Below are positions 48,201 to 59,900 of a stretch of DNA of 64,000 nucleotides, in pieces. Position 1 is the stretch's first letter, and each line of letters opens with the position of its first letter. The stretch comes from Reticulascus tulasneorum (taxonomy: Eukaryota; Ascomycota; Sordariomycetes; Glomerellales; Reticulascaceae): positions 3,472,001-3,536,000 of the forward strand of contig LSAX01000001.1 in the NCBI GenBank assembly GCA_001557505.1. Direction: 5' to 3'. The position numbers and the translations under genes were made by a program. Under the pieces are notes generated by a model. The model worked only from the letters and a program-made list of their open reading frames with translations, was not told the DNA's origin and did not search any database.

Positions 48201-48973
48201 CTCCTCCGACCGGCGCTAATGCCAGTGACATGTTGGCGGCTGCACTGCCACCTTTACCCAGGCCTGACCAGCTGGCTAGCTTGAACGATCGTATGAATCA
48301 TGGTTCTCCGCGTCGTCTATCCGGTGGATTCTCGTCCACGCAACGCGTTCCGGTCGGTGGCCGCACTGGGCCCGATTCGCGAAGGAGCTCGGGCCAGCAA
48401 CAAGCACCGCCGCTGCATCTATCTGGGTCGTCATATCGAGGACCGGAGCCAGACCAGCCTCTGATCATTAGCACACCGAGAGGTGTAACCGGGGCATACG
48501 ACCCGCCAAATCGTCAAACCTCAGGTCGCAGAAACGAAACACCTCTCCTTGCCCCAATTCCACGTCATCCCCGGCCCGGCCAGTCTGGCCCGCAGCGGCC
48601 AACGGTCGAGCGCTTGGAGACCATCTACAGCATCGCGTCTACTGGTGGGGTGCTTGAGCGCGAGGCCTCCGACGCTGCTCCCAGCCGGAGCTTCATGCCT
48701 TCCTGGCTTTCCTCTGCCCCATCAGGCTCGTCGGTGGGACGACACTCGTCGGCGACGGTGATCCGCAAGCCGAGCCGGGCGGAACGCAGCGCGGCGAAGA
48801 ATATCAAGGATGCCAAGAAGAGAGGGTGGCAAGGCACGGCGAAGAAGCCTAAAAAGAAGGGCAAGAAGAAGGCGATCGATTATGAGGTCGCCAGCTCCGC
48901 AGCTTGGACGGATGTCTCCAGGACGAGTCAGGATGGGCAAGGGAAGGGGGATAAGAAATGTGCTGTTATGTAA
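45213..48973 (+). CDS. F-box protein with propeller-like region and C-terminal CaaX box
   Basis: Exons 45213-45316 and 45379-48973 give 1,232 residues. The 62-nt intron (donor GTACGC, branch GCTGAC, acceptor TGTAG) is inferred because joining the exons creates a typical F-box at ~26-72, LPDEIIEQILQATDPNSFASL followed by ILLNPTWRRVS. F-box proteins recruit substrates to SCF ubiquitin ligases through Skp1. Residues ~115-430 contain short beta-rich units (HHILAYNSSRIYVIDMRG, GYVLAVLSSEMQVDIYDLKV, TIALSPCGSVLAAAYEGGIEV, TLAFSFDGTQILG) that look like a divergent WD40 propeller. Residues ~430-1170 are Pro/Ser/Gln-rich and probably disordered. A basic cluster (KKPKKKGKKK, ~1190-1199) precedes the C-terminus DKKCAVM. 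The last four residues, Cys-Ala-Val-Met, form a CaaX box, and Met in the last place favours farnesylation. No other annotated gene sits within 2.8 kb upstream. The enzyme target is unknown. Confidence 0.88.
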
Positions 48974-49810
48974 TAGGAATGGTTTATGGCACTGCTGGTG
49001 CAGGCATTGTGATTTGGGGCACTTTATTAACGACTCAGGGATCGATATATCATGGCATTATCAGTATGGTCAGGGTTTTCTCGTCATCTCTCGCCGCCGG
49101 GCACACAGAACAGTGAGCGGCTTCTTTTATTGTATACTGGGGGCGAGGGGATATACATCATCATCTAACTATGATACCATTTTCCTATGTCTCTTGTATT
49201 TACGGAGCGCAATCATGTTAGGCATTAGTAGTCCGAATCAGATACAGCCCCCTATACCTTGACGGTTCACCCTGCCTCGCAATCGTGATGAGAATGCGTG
49301 ACAGTCTCAGTCGGGAAGTTGACATCTGGTTCACATGAGACAGGCTATTGTCGCGAACCCTGGGCATAGAGGTAGTGTCACGCATATCACGCACGTGGCA
49401 AGTCATGTAGATTTAGAAAGAAGGGCAAATGACATTGCTAATCGACCAAGCTTGTAGCTGGTGGGTATAAACGACCGTGGTATCTTTAGAACAAAAAAAC
49501 CCAGACTCCACCGATCCCCGATCCCCGATCCCCGTTGCCATCGTTGTAACGCCTGCAATAAACACAGCAAATCTAATCCCACCCCCGAGGTTAAGTAGTA
49601 TATCAGTCTATCGCAACAAAAGAAAGTAAAAAACCCCGGTCTCCCTTCCACCACCACACACACCGCAAACAATAGCATAATAATGAAGAGAAGAAGAAGA
49701 AGAAGAAGAAGGAAAATAAGTTAAGCGGATTACAAGCAATAAATATCGAAATCGTCCTCGTCTTTAGATTTGCGGTTGCGGATTGGTTTTGGGGTGACGG
49801 GGATTGGTTG
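48974..49810. other. Convergent 3' flanks, with short repeats
   Basis: An 837-bp spacer between two converging genes. It contains three GATCCCC units at 49513-49533 and a GAA run at 49688-49712, and no supported gene. Confidence 0.6.
49688..49712. repeat. (GAA)n microsatellite
   Basis: About eight GAA/AGA units close to the 3' end of the Cys-rich membrane protein gene. Confidence 0.9.
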
Positions 49811-51049
49811 TCACCTCTTCGGGGTCCGGGGCGTGTTCTGCGCACTGCCAGGCACGAAGGGCTGGCCGCGGCGCACGTCGCCCAGATCGGCCTGGTCCAT
49901 CAGATCGGTAAAGGTGGTGGCGGAGGTCATGCGTTTGCTGTTGGCGGCGCGGACGGTGCCCGGGTCAGCGAAGACGTTGATGCTCTCGCTGCTGGGCTCG
50001 CGCTGCAGCCTCGGGGTGACGGGTTGGCGGACCCAGGGCGAGGGGCCGGGACGCATGGTGCGGATCGGACGGACGGGCGCGCCGAGGACCTGGCTGCGCT
50101 CCGGGGTGCGGGGGTTGATGGCTGTTGTGCCTGCAGGGGAATGTTGGGGTGCGACGGACGCCCGCCGAAAGGGGTTGCTTAGTGTTCGGGCTGGCGGGCT
50201 TGTGGTTGGGGATTTTGAGGCGCCCATGGTGCTGGGCGTCTTGAGGATGAAGTCGGTTCTGAGTGTAGAGTCCATATGCGGGATGGGATCGCTTATGATA
50301 TGCCCGAAGGAAGAGGTTGAGGTCGAGGTACGGCAGAGCCCATGACCCTTCTTGTGGGTTTGGGCTGCGTTGCGCTTGCGCCGGCGGGCGAGGTAGATGA
50401 TTATGAGGACGGTGACAGCAATGCCGCCCAACACACCACAGAGGACGCCAACGACGACGGCGGTGGTAGGGAACGATTTGCTGTCCTCCTTGTCGTCGCC
50501 TGTTTGCTGTTCAGCTGGCGGGGCTTTGGTGGCCTCAGATGGGGCAGTCGTCGGTACGACTGTGGGTGGTGGGAGCGTTGTGGAGGGGCCGGAAGTCGTC
50601 GATGGCAGCTCTGAGGCTGGGACTTCGGAAGGTTTCGAGGATTGGTCCTGGCCGAGAACGCATTGTGCCAGATCGTTGCAGCTGTATCCGAATGGACAGC
50701 AGAGGTTGACTCCGCAACTGGGAAGCTTGCCTCTCAGTGCCGTGGTCTTTATGGGTGCGTTCGGATGCGCCACGGGGTCTTGGAGGCTGAGATTGCAAGT
50801 GATGGGCTGTATCCTATCGCAGTTGTCGTTCGGACAGCAGAGCACAGTCGTCCCGCCGGCGAGGGGAATGCACTTCTGGTCTGTCCCGCAGCAAAAGTTA
50901 TCCGGAAGCCCGTTTGCACATGCTAAGAAGCCTGGGGCAGCGCATGTCGATTGTCGTTCGAAGACCAAGGGGAGAGACGCCGCTCGTGCGGTAACAACCA
51001 CGAAGGCGGAGAGCAGCACCGCCCGAAGCGGCACTGGCAAACTCGACAT
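49811..51049 (-). CDS. Cys-rich single-pass membrane protein with signal peptide
   Basis: Single exon of 412 residues from the ATG at 51049, which has a strong context (TTCACCATG). An in-frame ATG at 51073 would add eight residues and spoil the signal peptide. A signal peptide (1-~23, ending VVVTARA) leads into a Cys-rich external domain, ~35-130, with paired cysteines in NFCCG, VLCCPNDNC and NLCCPFGYSC. A Ser/Thr/Pro-rich stalk (~140-190) precedes one membrane span (~195-221, TTAVVVGVLCGVLGGIAVTVLII). A stop-transfer RRRKR and a long basic, Ser/Pro-rich cytosolic tail follow. The layout is that of fungal surface sensors (Wsc/Mid2-like), but the Cys spacing is not the WSC domain and I cannot name the family. 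A role in sensing or adhesion at the cell surface is inference from architecture only. Confidence 0.85.
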   Translation of the reverse strand: MSSLPVPLRAVLLSAFVVVTARAASLPLVFERQSTCAAPGFLACANGLPDNFCCGTDQKCIPLAGGTTVLCCPNDNCDRIQPITCNLSLQDPVAHPNAPIKTTALRGKLPSCGVNLCCPFGYSCNDLAQCVLGQDQSSKPSEVPASELPSTTSGPSTTLPPPTVVPTTAPSEATKAPPAEQQTGDDKEDSKSFPTTAVVVGVLCGVLGGIAVTVLIIIYLARRRKRNAAQTHKKGHGLCRTSTSTSSFGHIISDPIPHMDSTLRTDFILKTPSTMGASKSPTTSPPARTLSNPFRRASVAPQHSPAGTTAINPRTPERSQVLGAPVRPIRTMRPGPSPWVRQPVTPRLQREPSSESINVFADPGTVRAANSKRMTSATTFTDLMDQADLGDVRRGQPFVPGSAQNTPRTPKR

Positions 51050-54000
51050 GGTGAATTCTCCGATATGTGGCATGAGCTGGCCGATGTCGTGTTGGCTTGG
51101 TAGGTTTGCTGGTTTAGTCGAGGAAGAAGAAGAGTGTGAACTTGGCTAATATCTGTCCGGATCAGAATATCAAGCTCGCGTTGAAGCCGCGGTTCGAGAG
51201 CAATGTATGACTCTGGCAAGCAGAAAGTCGAGGAAGACGGGGGTAGTTTCTTGCAGGAGCGCAAGAAGACTAAGATGCAGAATGAAACAGAAAGGAGTCT
51301 AGTATCATGAACAAGCAAGGGAGCTTGTTTTACAATCAGCAACCAAAGGAAAGCAGAGGCGAGGAATTTGAGAGCAGAACAAAAGAGAAGCAGCCAAGCA
51401 GGTCAAGAAGAATATGGTCCGACACTGGACGGCCCCAAGATGAAGAAGAATCAAGCGACGATGGAGTCATCTCGCTCCCCAATCCTCACGTTCGATAGCC
51501 GCAACCGTCTCGAACTCCAGCAGCCAGTCAGTCGGCAAGCATCCACACGCATTCCCTCCGGAGGACTCCCAGGTCGCGCCTTTGTCCAGCACTTGCTCAT
51601 CGACGGGCCTCTCGTTTCGAAACAAGCTACGTCTGTGGCAGACGAAGATAGACGCAGGGCCGATCTGGCTGGTCGCGGCCACGGCCATCTTGGACCAACC
51701 GAGGACCCCTGCTGGCGGCTTCGCGGCGACTGTGGAGCGGCGGATGGGACGTGTACGACTGGCCTTCGGGTGAGGTTGCCCTTCCTCTCTTCGCATTAAG
51801 CGGACAGAGAGGTCCTCGCCAGCCTATGCGTCCCCCCCAGTAGGGCTCGGCCGAATTCTCGTCTGGGCACGAGAGACTTTGGGGCAAAAAAAAAGCCCAT
51901 GTTTGAGGGGGCGGCACGAGACTGGGTCGCGAGGCAGTGCAAGTCTAGGAAGTCATTGGGCTCGATGGAACGAGAGGTTGTCGTTGAAGCGCTGGCTTGG
52001 ACTGGCGGGGCCCGACGTTGGGGCAGAAGAGCGAATGGATCGCACGGAGAGGAGATGGTCGTTCGGCCTTGGAGGGGTGTTTTGGGTTTGGATCTTCAGA
52101 ATGTAGACGCGGAGGCGAAACGCGCGCGTCTGATTCGTCGGCAAGCCAAATATAGCCCCCTGTTCCGCATTTCTTTGTTCCTGACTGGCCCGTTTCATTT
52201 TTGGAGGGGTCCAGCCAGTCAGTCTTCTTTCTTTCTTTCTTGCTCTTTTTCCTGCCGATGATTCCCCCCCCATTGTTCCCGGATTACCTAGTTAGGCAAA
52301 CTCCCTCTCTCTCTCTTTCAAGCCACATTCAGTCGACAAAAAGAGGTCACCAGACTTACGACGTGTCCAAGCCTCAACGGCCGCGATCGACAGCCGTCTA
52401 GAACATTTTTCCCAATTCTGTTTTGACCCCCCGGTGACGAGTCAAATGTCTCTACTACTGATACTACGTAGTAGCCTACATTAGTGAAGGAGGAAGAGAA
52501 GAGAAAAACAGGGCAATACGGGATCAGCTTGTCAGGGGGGGGGCTGGATAACGTCCTCCCTTGGCCACTGTATGACTCTTCTCGCACGAGTCGGTTACCC
52601 ATCTTGATGGCAGAACAGTTAGTTCCCTCTATCCGCAACTTAGCCCGACGATTGCCCTGCTTTGCGCCACAGGTGCAGAATCACGTGGCGGCATTCGCAA
52701 CGCTAGATGCCCTGCGTGGCTGGGTCTTGCGTAAGTTTGAGCTCTGCTGGCAAGGGACCAGGCCTGCTTTTCGTCCTCCGCGTAAGTGGCGGTGACTGGG
52801 GTGGTGGAGGCTCTCAACGGCCCTCGCGGAGAGACAAATGTCGCAATTCAATTCACAGTTCGCGAACACTGTCCAGAGCTCGCCATTCACAGCTCCAAGA
52901 CATGAACAGATGACCCTTGTTTCGGGCCGTCGACGACTGCGATATACCTCTTCTCTATCCAGACACCCCGACCCCACGCTGCTGTCTTCGGTCCCCCAGC
53001 CCGCCAGCCAGCCAGCCTATCGTCGGTCAAGCCCAACCGGGTCAAAACTCACCGAGCCGAGGATCGTCCATTGTGCAGAGCCGGCGATCAGCGATACGGC
53101 CTCCCTCTGAACAAACTGGACTCGTGTTGCCGTTCTCCGTTATCGCAGCGACAAGATTGGAATGAGACCCCTTTCCCATCTACCGCAAGATGAAGTGGCC
53201 CGTAGAAACATTACCGCCCCAAACCTCAATCTACCATTCGCTGCAACCGCAATTAACAGATTGATTGCCTGCCCTCCCAGAGGGCCGCAATTCTGCCTGA
53301 TAGACCTGACCCGCGGTAACGTTCCTGATTGCACCATAGGATCCAGGGTTGCAGTCACGCCATGATCTCCCGAAAGTAGTGTGTTCCTGTCGGTTCCTTT
53401 TCGCTTCCGCCGCTGTAAGCCATGTGAGTGTTGAGAAGGTTTTTTTTTTGGCCCTGGATTGATAACCAACAATGCGAAGACAAAAATGTTGAGTTGGGGA
53501 GTCAAGTGCCATTCAGCCGATCTGCAAGAGGATCTCGTAGAGGGTGTGCTCGTTCTACAGTGCGCGGTGCCCTGAGCTCTGAGCTCCCGTCTTTCTCGCC
53601 GACCTCCATGTCTGCGTGTAAGCATCCATATGAGCTTCATGCGGAAAGACGTGCTGATGACAATTACTGCTCAATATCAGTTAGAGTCGTAGGGTAAGGT
53701 AGCTAAGTATCACATTCGCGAAGCATGAGACGGGACAGAGACAGTGGGGAAAAAAACTGTTTGAACTTGTTGGGTATATTGGTATTACAAGCCTTTGGTC
53801 CTCAATCCCTCACCCATAGTGGTGAGGGAGAGACTATCATCAGAAGACAACAGGGAGCTAGCCCATCTCAGCTCCCAGAGCCCTCGATATCATTTCATCC
53901 CAGATGCAAATCACTGGAGAAGATTCCCGCCCGTCCCAGCCAGATATCCCACTTCCCAAAGATCCCCCCTCCCCTCCATGCTGCCCCCGCTGCCTCGACC

Positions 54001-54669
54001 CGGAAAGTCATCATCATCCCAAAATGTTCCCTGATAGAAAACTCCCAGTGTTCCCCATGCGCCTCCATGCCCTGGTGTGTATAGAGAAATCAAAACGAGC
54101 GATTAAGAGAAAAAGAGTATTCGCAGATTCAGAGAGAATCAGGCCGTGAATAGTAGAGAAGAAGGCTGAAAGTATCGTCTCGTTCGCTCGCTCCATGTTT
54201 CCCAGCGCATGTTGCATTGCCCACGCAGTGGTCCCCATCCAATCCATGCTTCTTTCTCTGTTCCTGACAGCCAAGCCCAGCTGCCCCGTGCTTCACCCTC
54301 ACAAAATGTGTCGAAAAAGGTTTGATCCAAGTGTTGTGTCAGTTCTTTGCTCTCTTCAATGTTCAATTCGTCTCCGATTTGCCTTGCGGCGTCCCTGTAA
54401 TAACCCCAGAACAACCCGTGATGGGGGCTCTGAAAACTTTAAAATAAAAAGGCTGTGTTTAAAAAACGATAAAGCAAAATAAAAAAAAGAATGGTCCGGC
54501 AGAGCAAGACACCAAGTGAAGAAAGGTGGTACCATCCACATGCAGAGTAATTGAAGAGTTTCTCGCTGTCCGGCAGTGGGCCGAAGCCCCGCCGGACCGT
54601 CACAGACGCCTTTCAAAGAACCCGTCGATGAATGGGGAGCTTAGAATTGGGTGAAACTTGCCGACCATT
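51050..54669. other. 3.6-kb spacer without a recognisable gene
   Basis: Upstream of the Cys-rich membrane protein and downstream of the acr-2-like gene. Frames of up to 166 codons (53140-53640, -) and 143 codons (51368-51799, +) lack recognisable sequence. One exact ACTACGTAGT palindrome is at 52463. The last ~550 bp probably hold the 3' UTR of the acr-2-like gene. Confidence 0.5.
52463..52472. repeat. ACTACGTAGT palindrome
   Basis: Exact copy, about 1.4 kb upstream of the Cys-rich membrane protein gene. Confidence 0.85.
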
Positions 54670-56911
54670 CTAGATCAGCAAGAAATCCCAGCCCTTCATC
54701 TGCATGGCATCCCGCCAGTGGATGTATGGTACCGCCTCCGTCCCATGGGTGGAGCTGGGGCTGCCGGCGCAGCTGGAGCTGCTCTTGATGTTGTCCATCT
54801 GGAGCCAGACCTCGCGGAGGAGCGAAGCGACGCGGCCGAAGGAGCCGAAGTTGGAGAGGTCGCCGAGCTGTGCGATGCGGTCGTCGAAGAAGGTGCGGAA
54901 GGTGCTGTCAGCCAGGCTGAGGGAGCCGCCGACGAGGTAAACCCAGACGAGGCTTCGGTCGAAGCCGCCAGGGCCGGAAGGAATGTGCTGGAGGACGTTG
55001 GTCAACTTCTCGACGAGGTGGACGCAAGAGGCCTGCGCGGGGTTGAATCCGGGGACCAGGCTGCAGAGGTAGATGCGAGCAGCGAGGCGGAACGCGATGG
55101 TCATGTTCTTGGACAGCTGCTTCGGCGACAGGCTGCCGTTGGCATTGAATGGCATCTTGGGGACGGTGTCACCGTGCTCGGTGAGGCCGATCTGGTCGCC
55201 GAGGGCGTGCACGTGCTGGCAGAGCGTAATGTCGTCCATGCCGTCTCGCTTGAGAGCCTCGAGGCAGGCAATCTCCGAGATGAGATACATGACGCGGTCC
55301 TCACAGCCCATGAGCTCGCGGAGCCCGAGGCTGGGGTTGGTGGGCGACAGGTGCTTCTCGCGGTAGGTGTGGGCGAAGGTGGGAGCCCGGCCAAGCATGG
55401 TGGCGCCGAGGATGTCGATCCAGGCGGTCAGGGTCATGTTGAACGGAGTCTGTGACGGTGTCTCGTTCGGGTCCGACACCAATCGTGGCAGATCAAGCTT
55501 CTGGACGAGGCTGATTGCGGCCTGGAAGTGCTGGTGCCACGGGATGTCGGGAAGCGAGTCGTCGAAGCGACCGACAACGCACTGGAAGAAGATGAGGCCC
55601 AAGGCCGCCTCGAGAATCTGTTGGTGGTTCTCGTCTCGGTTAAGGGCATCGCACAAGGACGAGATGGTTGCATAGCGATGTTTCATGATGTCCGAGTCGA
55701 TCTCCTCACCCGGCAAGTTCATCGTGGCCTTGTAGTGCTGGGCAGCGATGCTCAGGCAGCAGTGCAGATAACCCTTGTTGCTCTGCAGCGCCGGCAGGAT
55801 CAGGTCTGACCCGACCGAGCCGTGCTGGTTGGACTCGAGGATGGGGAAGATTGTCGGCAGCACGAACTGGATAAAGTGATCCAGCAGGCGCTGGTCGTTG
55901 TCGTCGAGCTCGATGGCGACTTGCCTCGAGGCCATTGCCGGCCCGTGGGCGAAGTCGAAGAAGTTGACATTTAGAGTCTCCTCGCTCAGCGACTCCCTCC
56001 GCTCCGAGTAAACCTGCTCGGTCCACTCGCCGTCGATTGGTACCGACGAGGGCAGAATGGTGCCGGGCGGCGGGGGTGTCTGAAAGGTGCTAAAGGTGGA
56101 GATGGTCGATTCCCTCAGTGTGGGAACATCGTTGACGAACATTTGCCTCTCCGTCTTGACGTCGATCTCGTAGGGCGAGGGGAAAGCGCCGAACATAAAG
56201 TCCGGGTGCAGCTGGGCGTTGTAGGCCGCATAGTCGGGTCCTACACTGGGTGGGCTGTTGAAGTTGAACGCCGTGGAGAAGTGAGAATCGATGGAGGCGG
56301 ATCGCGTCCGGTCGAGAGGGTCTGAGAAGGTGGCAGAGGTGGGAAGCGAGTGCGACAGGCCTGGGGGAGAGCCGACGGAAGTCTGGATAGTGTGCGACGA
56401 CTTTTCCGAGAGCTTCTTGCGCTTGATGATCATCTTGATGTCATCCTTGTGCTTTCTCCGGGCCTCGTTGTTGCTCCACCACATTGGTCTCTTGTACTCG
56501 CAAGACAGGCCGAGATGTTTGCATGCTGTGCACATCGGGGAGCCCTCATCGCACTTCTTCCGTCGTAATCTGCAAGTGTAGCAGCCTGGAAGTGAGGATT
56601 CATGTTAGCAAACCTTGGCAGAGAAAGTAGACAGGGAGAAAGAAACAGATTCGTTGGGCGTAGAGAGCGTGTAAGTGAAGATGGGGAGCGGAGCGCGGGT
56701 TCGGGAGGCGGGACTCGGGTGTAAGTGGGCGAGGACAGCAAGCGTAGCAGTACATACCTGTTCTTGACCGACGGTGCATTTGGCTTTTTGACTTTGAGTT
56801 GGCATTGTTTGCTTTGGCGGCCGATTTGGCCTTTGCGGACTGTGCGACAGCCATGTTGACTGAGTTTGGCCTCATGAACTCGTCCCGGAGGTTGGGGGGT
56901 AGAGTTGACAT
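54670..56911 (-). CDS. Zn2Cys6 transcription factor, acr-2-like
   Basis: Fungal binuclear zinc-cluster regulator. Exons 56911-56758 and 56585-54670, with a 172-nt intron in phase 1, give 689 residues. The intron splits the DNA-binding domain right at its start. The zinc cluster has six Cys at 53, 56, 63, 70, 73 and 80 (spacing 2-6-6-2-6). It is followed by the conserved EYKRPMWWSNNEARRKHKDDIKMIIKRKK region that I associate with Neurospora acr-2 (acriflavine sensitivity control) relatives. The second half (~240-689) is a fungal-specific transcription-factor domain of helices, for example DHFIQFVLPTIFPILESNQ, then YLHCCLSIAAQHYKATMN, EAALGLIFFQCVVGRF and TAWIDILGATMLGRAPTFAHTYREKH. The start at 56911 has good context (AAAATGTCA). 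Targets cannot be read from the sequence. acr-2 itself affects drug resistance, but that function is not shown here. Confidence 0.9.
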
Positions 56912-59900
56912 TTTGTACCTCTGGCAGTTTATAGCTGCTCGTGGTGATGGACCCGTGAGTGTGTGTTGAAGAACCACCGGTGGCTGCGCTGGGGTGGTGG
57001 GAAGGGTGTGGGTGGACCGCCTGTATTTCGACCGGGGGTTAGGGGGGGGCGTGTAGTGGCAGGCCGTGGCACTGTATGTGCTGGGACCAGTCGACACTGT
57101 ACGTCCTAGCCTTCCCTGTTCCTCTTTAGGGGGAGCCGACCGAAAGCGGGAAAACCTGGCTCAGGCAGAGACAGAGAGAGAGAGAGACAAGACGATTTTG
57201 TGCTTTTTTTGCAAGGTCCAGGTCCGGGGGGCCGTGCAAACTGCTTGTCAAGCCGTCCGTGAATCGCGCACAGATGATGCCAGTGATATTTGAGATAAAT
57301 CCAACAAGGGTTTATTTGTCTTGATCGTCGAAAGCGGGCTTGCTGTGAATCCTGGGAAATCCAAATGCGAGCCGAAATGGGAACAACCAAGAGCAAATCT
57401 TTCTTATTGGTATCAGGATATTAAATTATTTCGTAGACTTTTTTGCTTTGTATTTATCGTATTGGATCGTAGACTTCGAGTCTTTTCTTTCGTAGCTGGG
57501 GATGGGAGAGGAGGCTTCGTTCGTTTCGTTTTTTTTTAAAAAAATCCGACAAATGATTCTCGTTCTTTGGTGTTTTGCTTGGTTGGGGAAATAAAGTCCG
57601 AATGAATGACTGGATCAAAGCAAGTCCAGCTTGCCCTTCACTGGATATTGGTTGATGGGTCGAGGTGAGAGGAAGGGTTAGAGGGAGGAGGGAATTAAAG
57701 AGAGGGGAAAAAAACAACTTGGACGACACTTGGATCACTGTCCTTCTTCTTGACCTTCAAATCAGAGAGAGAGGAGAGGCCAGAATTGTGCTTGGTGATG
57801 GCATGGCCAAACACTTATATTGTGGCCGCCATCTCGAAGACCGTCTTTTCTTAGTGTCCGCATCTTGAACGACGGGCCTATGGGTTGATGCCATGTTGCT
57901 AAAAATGGCCACACCACATGAGGAAGTGTGAGGTGTCCCTGCCTTGGCCTGCCCCCATCCCATCACCCCAATCCCAAAGTGTATGTAGGGCGGCGGAGGA
58001 TGTGCGTGAGGTGAGTGGGTGAGACTTTCGACGTGCGCTTACGGGTGCCAATGAGGATGGGCCGGCAAAGGTGGTCGCACTCTTCGGAGTTGGAGTTTGC
58101 GTAGCGTTGCGTCGACCTGCTCGACCCCACCCTAGAATAGAATGTCCAGAACGGAACTTTCACCTTGGACGGCCGACAGGGGTTCGCAGAGCGGTCCAGC
58201 GACTAGACTGGCAGCTCTTGCATATGGTGGCTTTCCGTGGCTCCATCACGACTGGCCCGCCCATTGGCACGCCGGCCCACACGCGATGCAGAGACATGCA
58301 GAACTGCACATGGGTTTCCTGCCATCCAGCCAACCTTGCGAACCCAAACTCCCCGGTCGCTCACCACCACACCCACACCAAACTCGAGCACCCGCTCCTC
58401 TCCTGCTGTTATTGCGACGACGGCAGCTATGGCCTGGGATCTGGCGCTGATCTCCCATATCGCTCATTAAGATGCGCAAGCCAGGCCGCAGGCAATTCAT
58501 TTCGCGAATCAACCATCTTCAGCCGGCAGGTGCACCCGTGCCTGGCCCTGTCCTGGGTCTTGTCAAGCTTGGCCTTTGCCTCGTCTTGCGCACGCTCGCG
58601 ATGTTGGAGATTTAGGAGAAAAGGGTAAGGGACCGAAGGAGAGAAAAAAATAGCACTAGCCCAATACAAGCCAAGCCAAGTCCATCCTTGCACAATAGAT
58701 CCGCTGCTGTACGAATTTGATGCGTTCGACCGCTTGCCAGGCCCCCCGTCCTAGGATGGCATACACTCGCATGTCGAACGACGGTACATATCGACGTTTG
58801 TCAACCTCGAAGCTCCCTGACTGTGGAGCTTCAGTAAGCCAAGACTTGTTTAACCCTGCCCTGTTCTGCGAACAGGGTGGCTTTCCTTCGTCCCATCATC
58901 GATCATCCATGGAAGAACCTCGCTCAGTTGCATGATTACTCTGATGAGCAGTGACGTCCACTGTGTTTACTGTGTATGCTGCCGGGAGCCAGCAATTTGG
59001 AAGGGCCAGTTCCTCATCCGACACTCGTTCGCTCCAGGCCCCTGATTAGACTTTCCTCCTCATACGAAGCTTTTCCCCAAAAGACTTCCAATATCTCAAG
59101 CCCTGGCTCCTGCCAAGGCTTAAATGAATCAGGCAAGCGAGGTCAGAAGCCATTAGATAGTGTATTCCCAGTTGGAAATTCAGTAGTCATTAATTAGCAT
59201 CAACTGATAATGAGGCGTTCAGTATGAGAGATGAGAGGATCCCGCAAATCATTGTGCTGTGAATGGCGGTCAACACGAGATTGGCCGGCGCAATTGACCA
59301 GTCGGTGGCCGTTGTAAGTGGCTGCCCGAGTCGGTATGGAGGACGTGCCTGCCGTGCATGGCGAGCCAGCCTGGGCCATGGGAAAGAGATACCTGCGACT
59401 AGGCTTCTCTCGACGGCAGAAGACAGGTATCGCGAGGTAGGGGACGAGGTCAGTCGATAGAGGGTGTGACCTCGTCGAGTGACGACAAAATACTCTGCAG
59501 CCGATACAGGTGTACGGGACTGTCTGCCTGCAACCGCAGCACGGAACTGGGTACCGTCGCACCGCGGGACATGTCGTGCGAGGCTGGCCGGCAAAGTCAC
59601 TCGCAGTCTGTGTCCCCCCCTCTTCATCCTCTTTGCATTCTCTTGCGCCGTGGTCGATTGTCAACGGGCCACGTTGATTCGACCAAAGCTAATGTGACGA
59701 GTAAATGGCTCGTGCAGATGCAGTAGGGGCCGCGGGACCAACCGATTCTAGCGCCTGTGATGCAGCAGGGATGTTAGCTCTGAAGAATGGGCGGCTTCCG
59801 ATGCAGATTGGCTAATGCTCAGAGATCGCGCAGGAATATTGGCAAGGGGGGACGTTGCCATCCACGCTAACCCGGGGTGAGCTTTGGCCAATCCCGAGCG

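Noticed and set aside
54670..56911. Assigning the Zn2Cys6 factor the symbol acr-2.
   Set aside because: Similarity in the zinc cluster and the following RPMWWSNNE block is family-level; orthology needs a tree.
58071..58628. 185-codon plus-strand frame in the spacer upstream of the acr-2-like gene.
   Set aside because: Low-complexity His/Pro/Cys-rich content, overlapping equally long frames on other strands.
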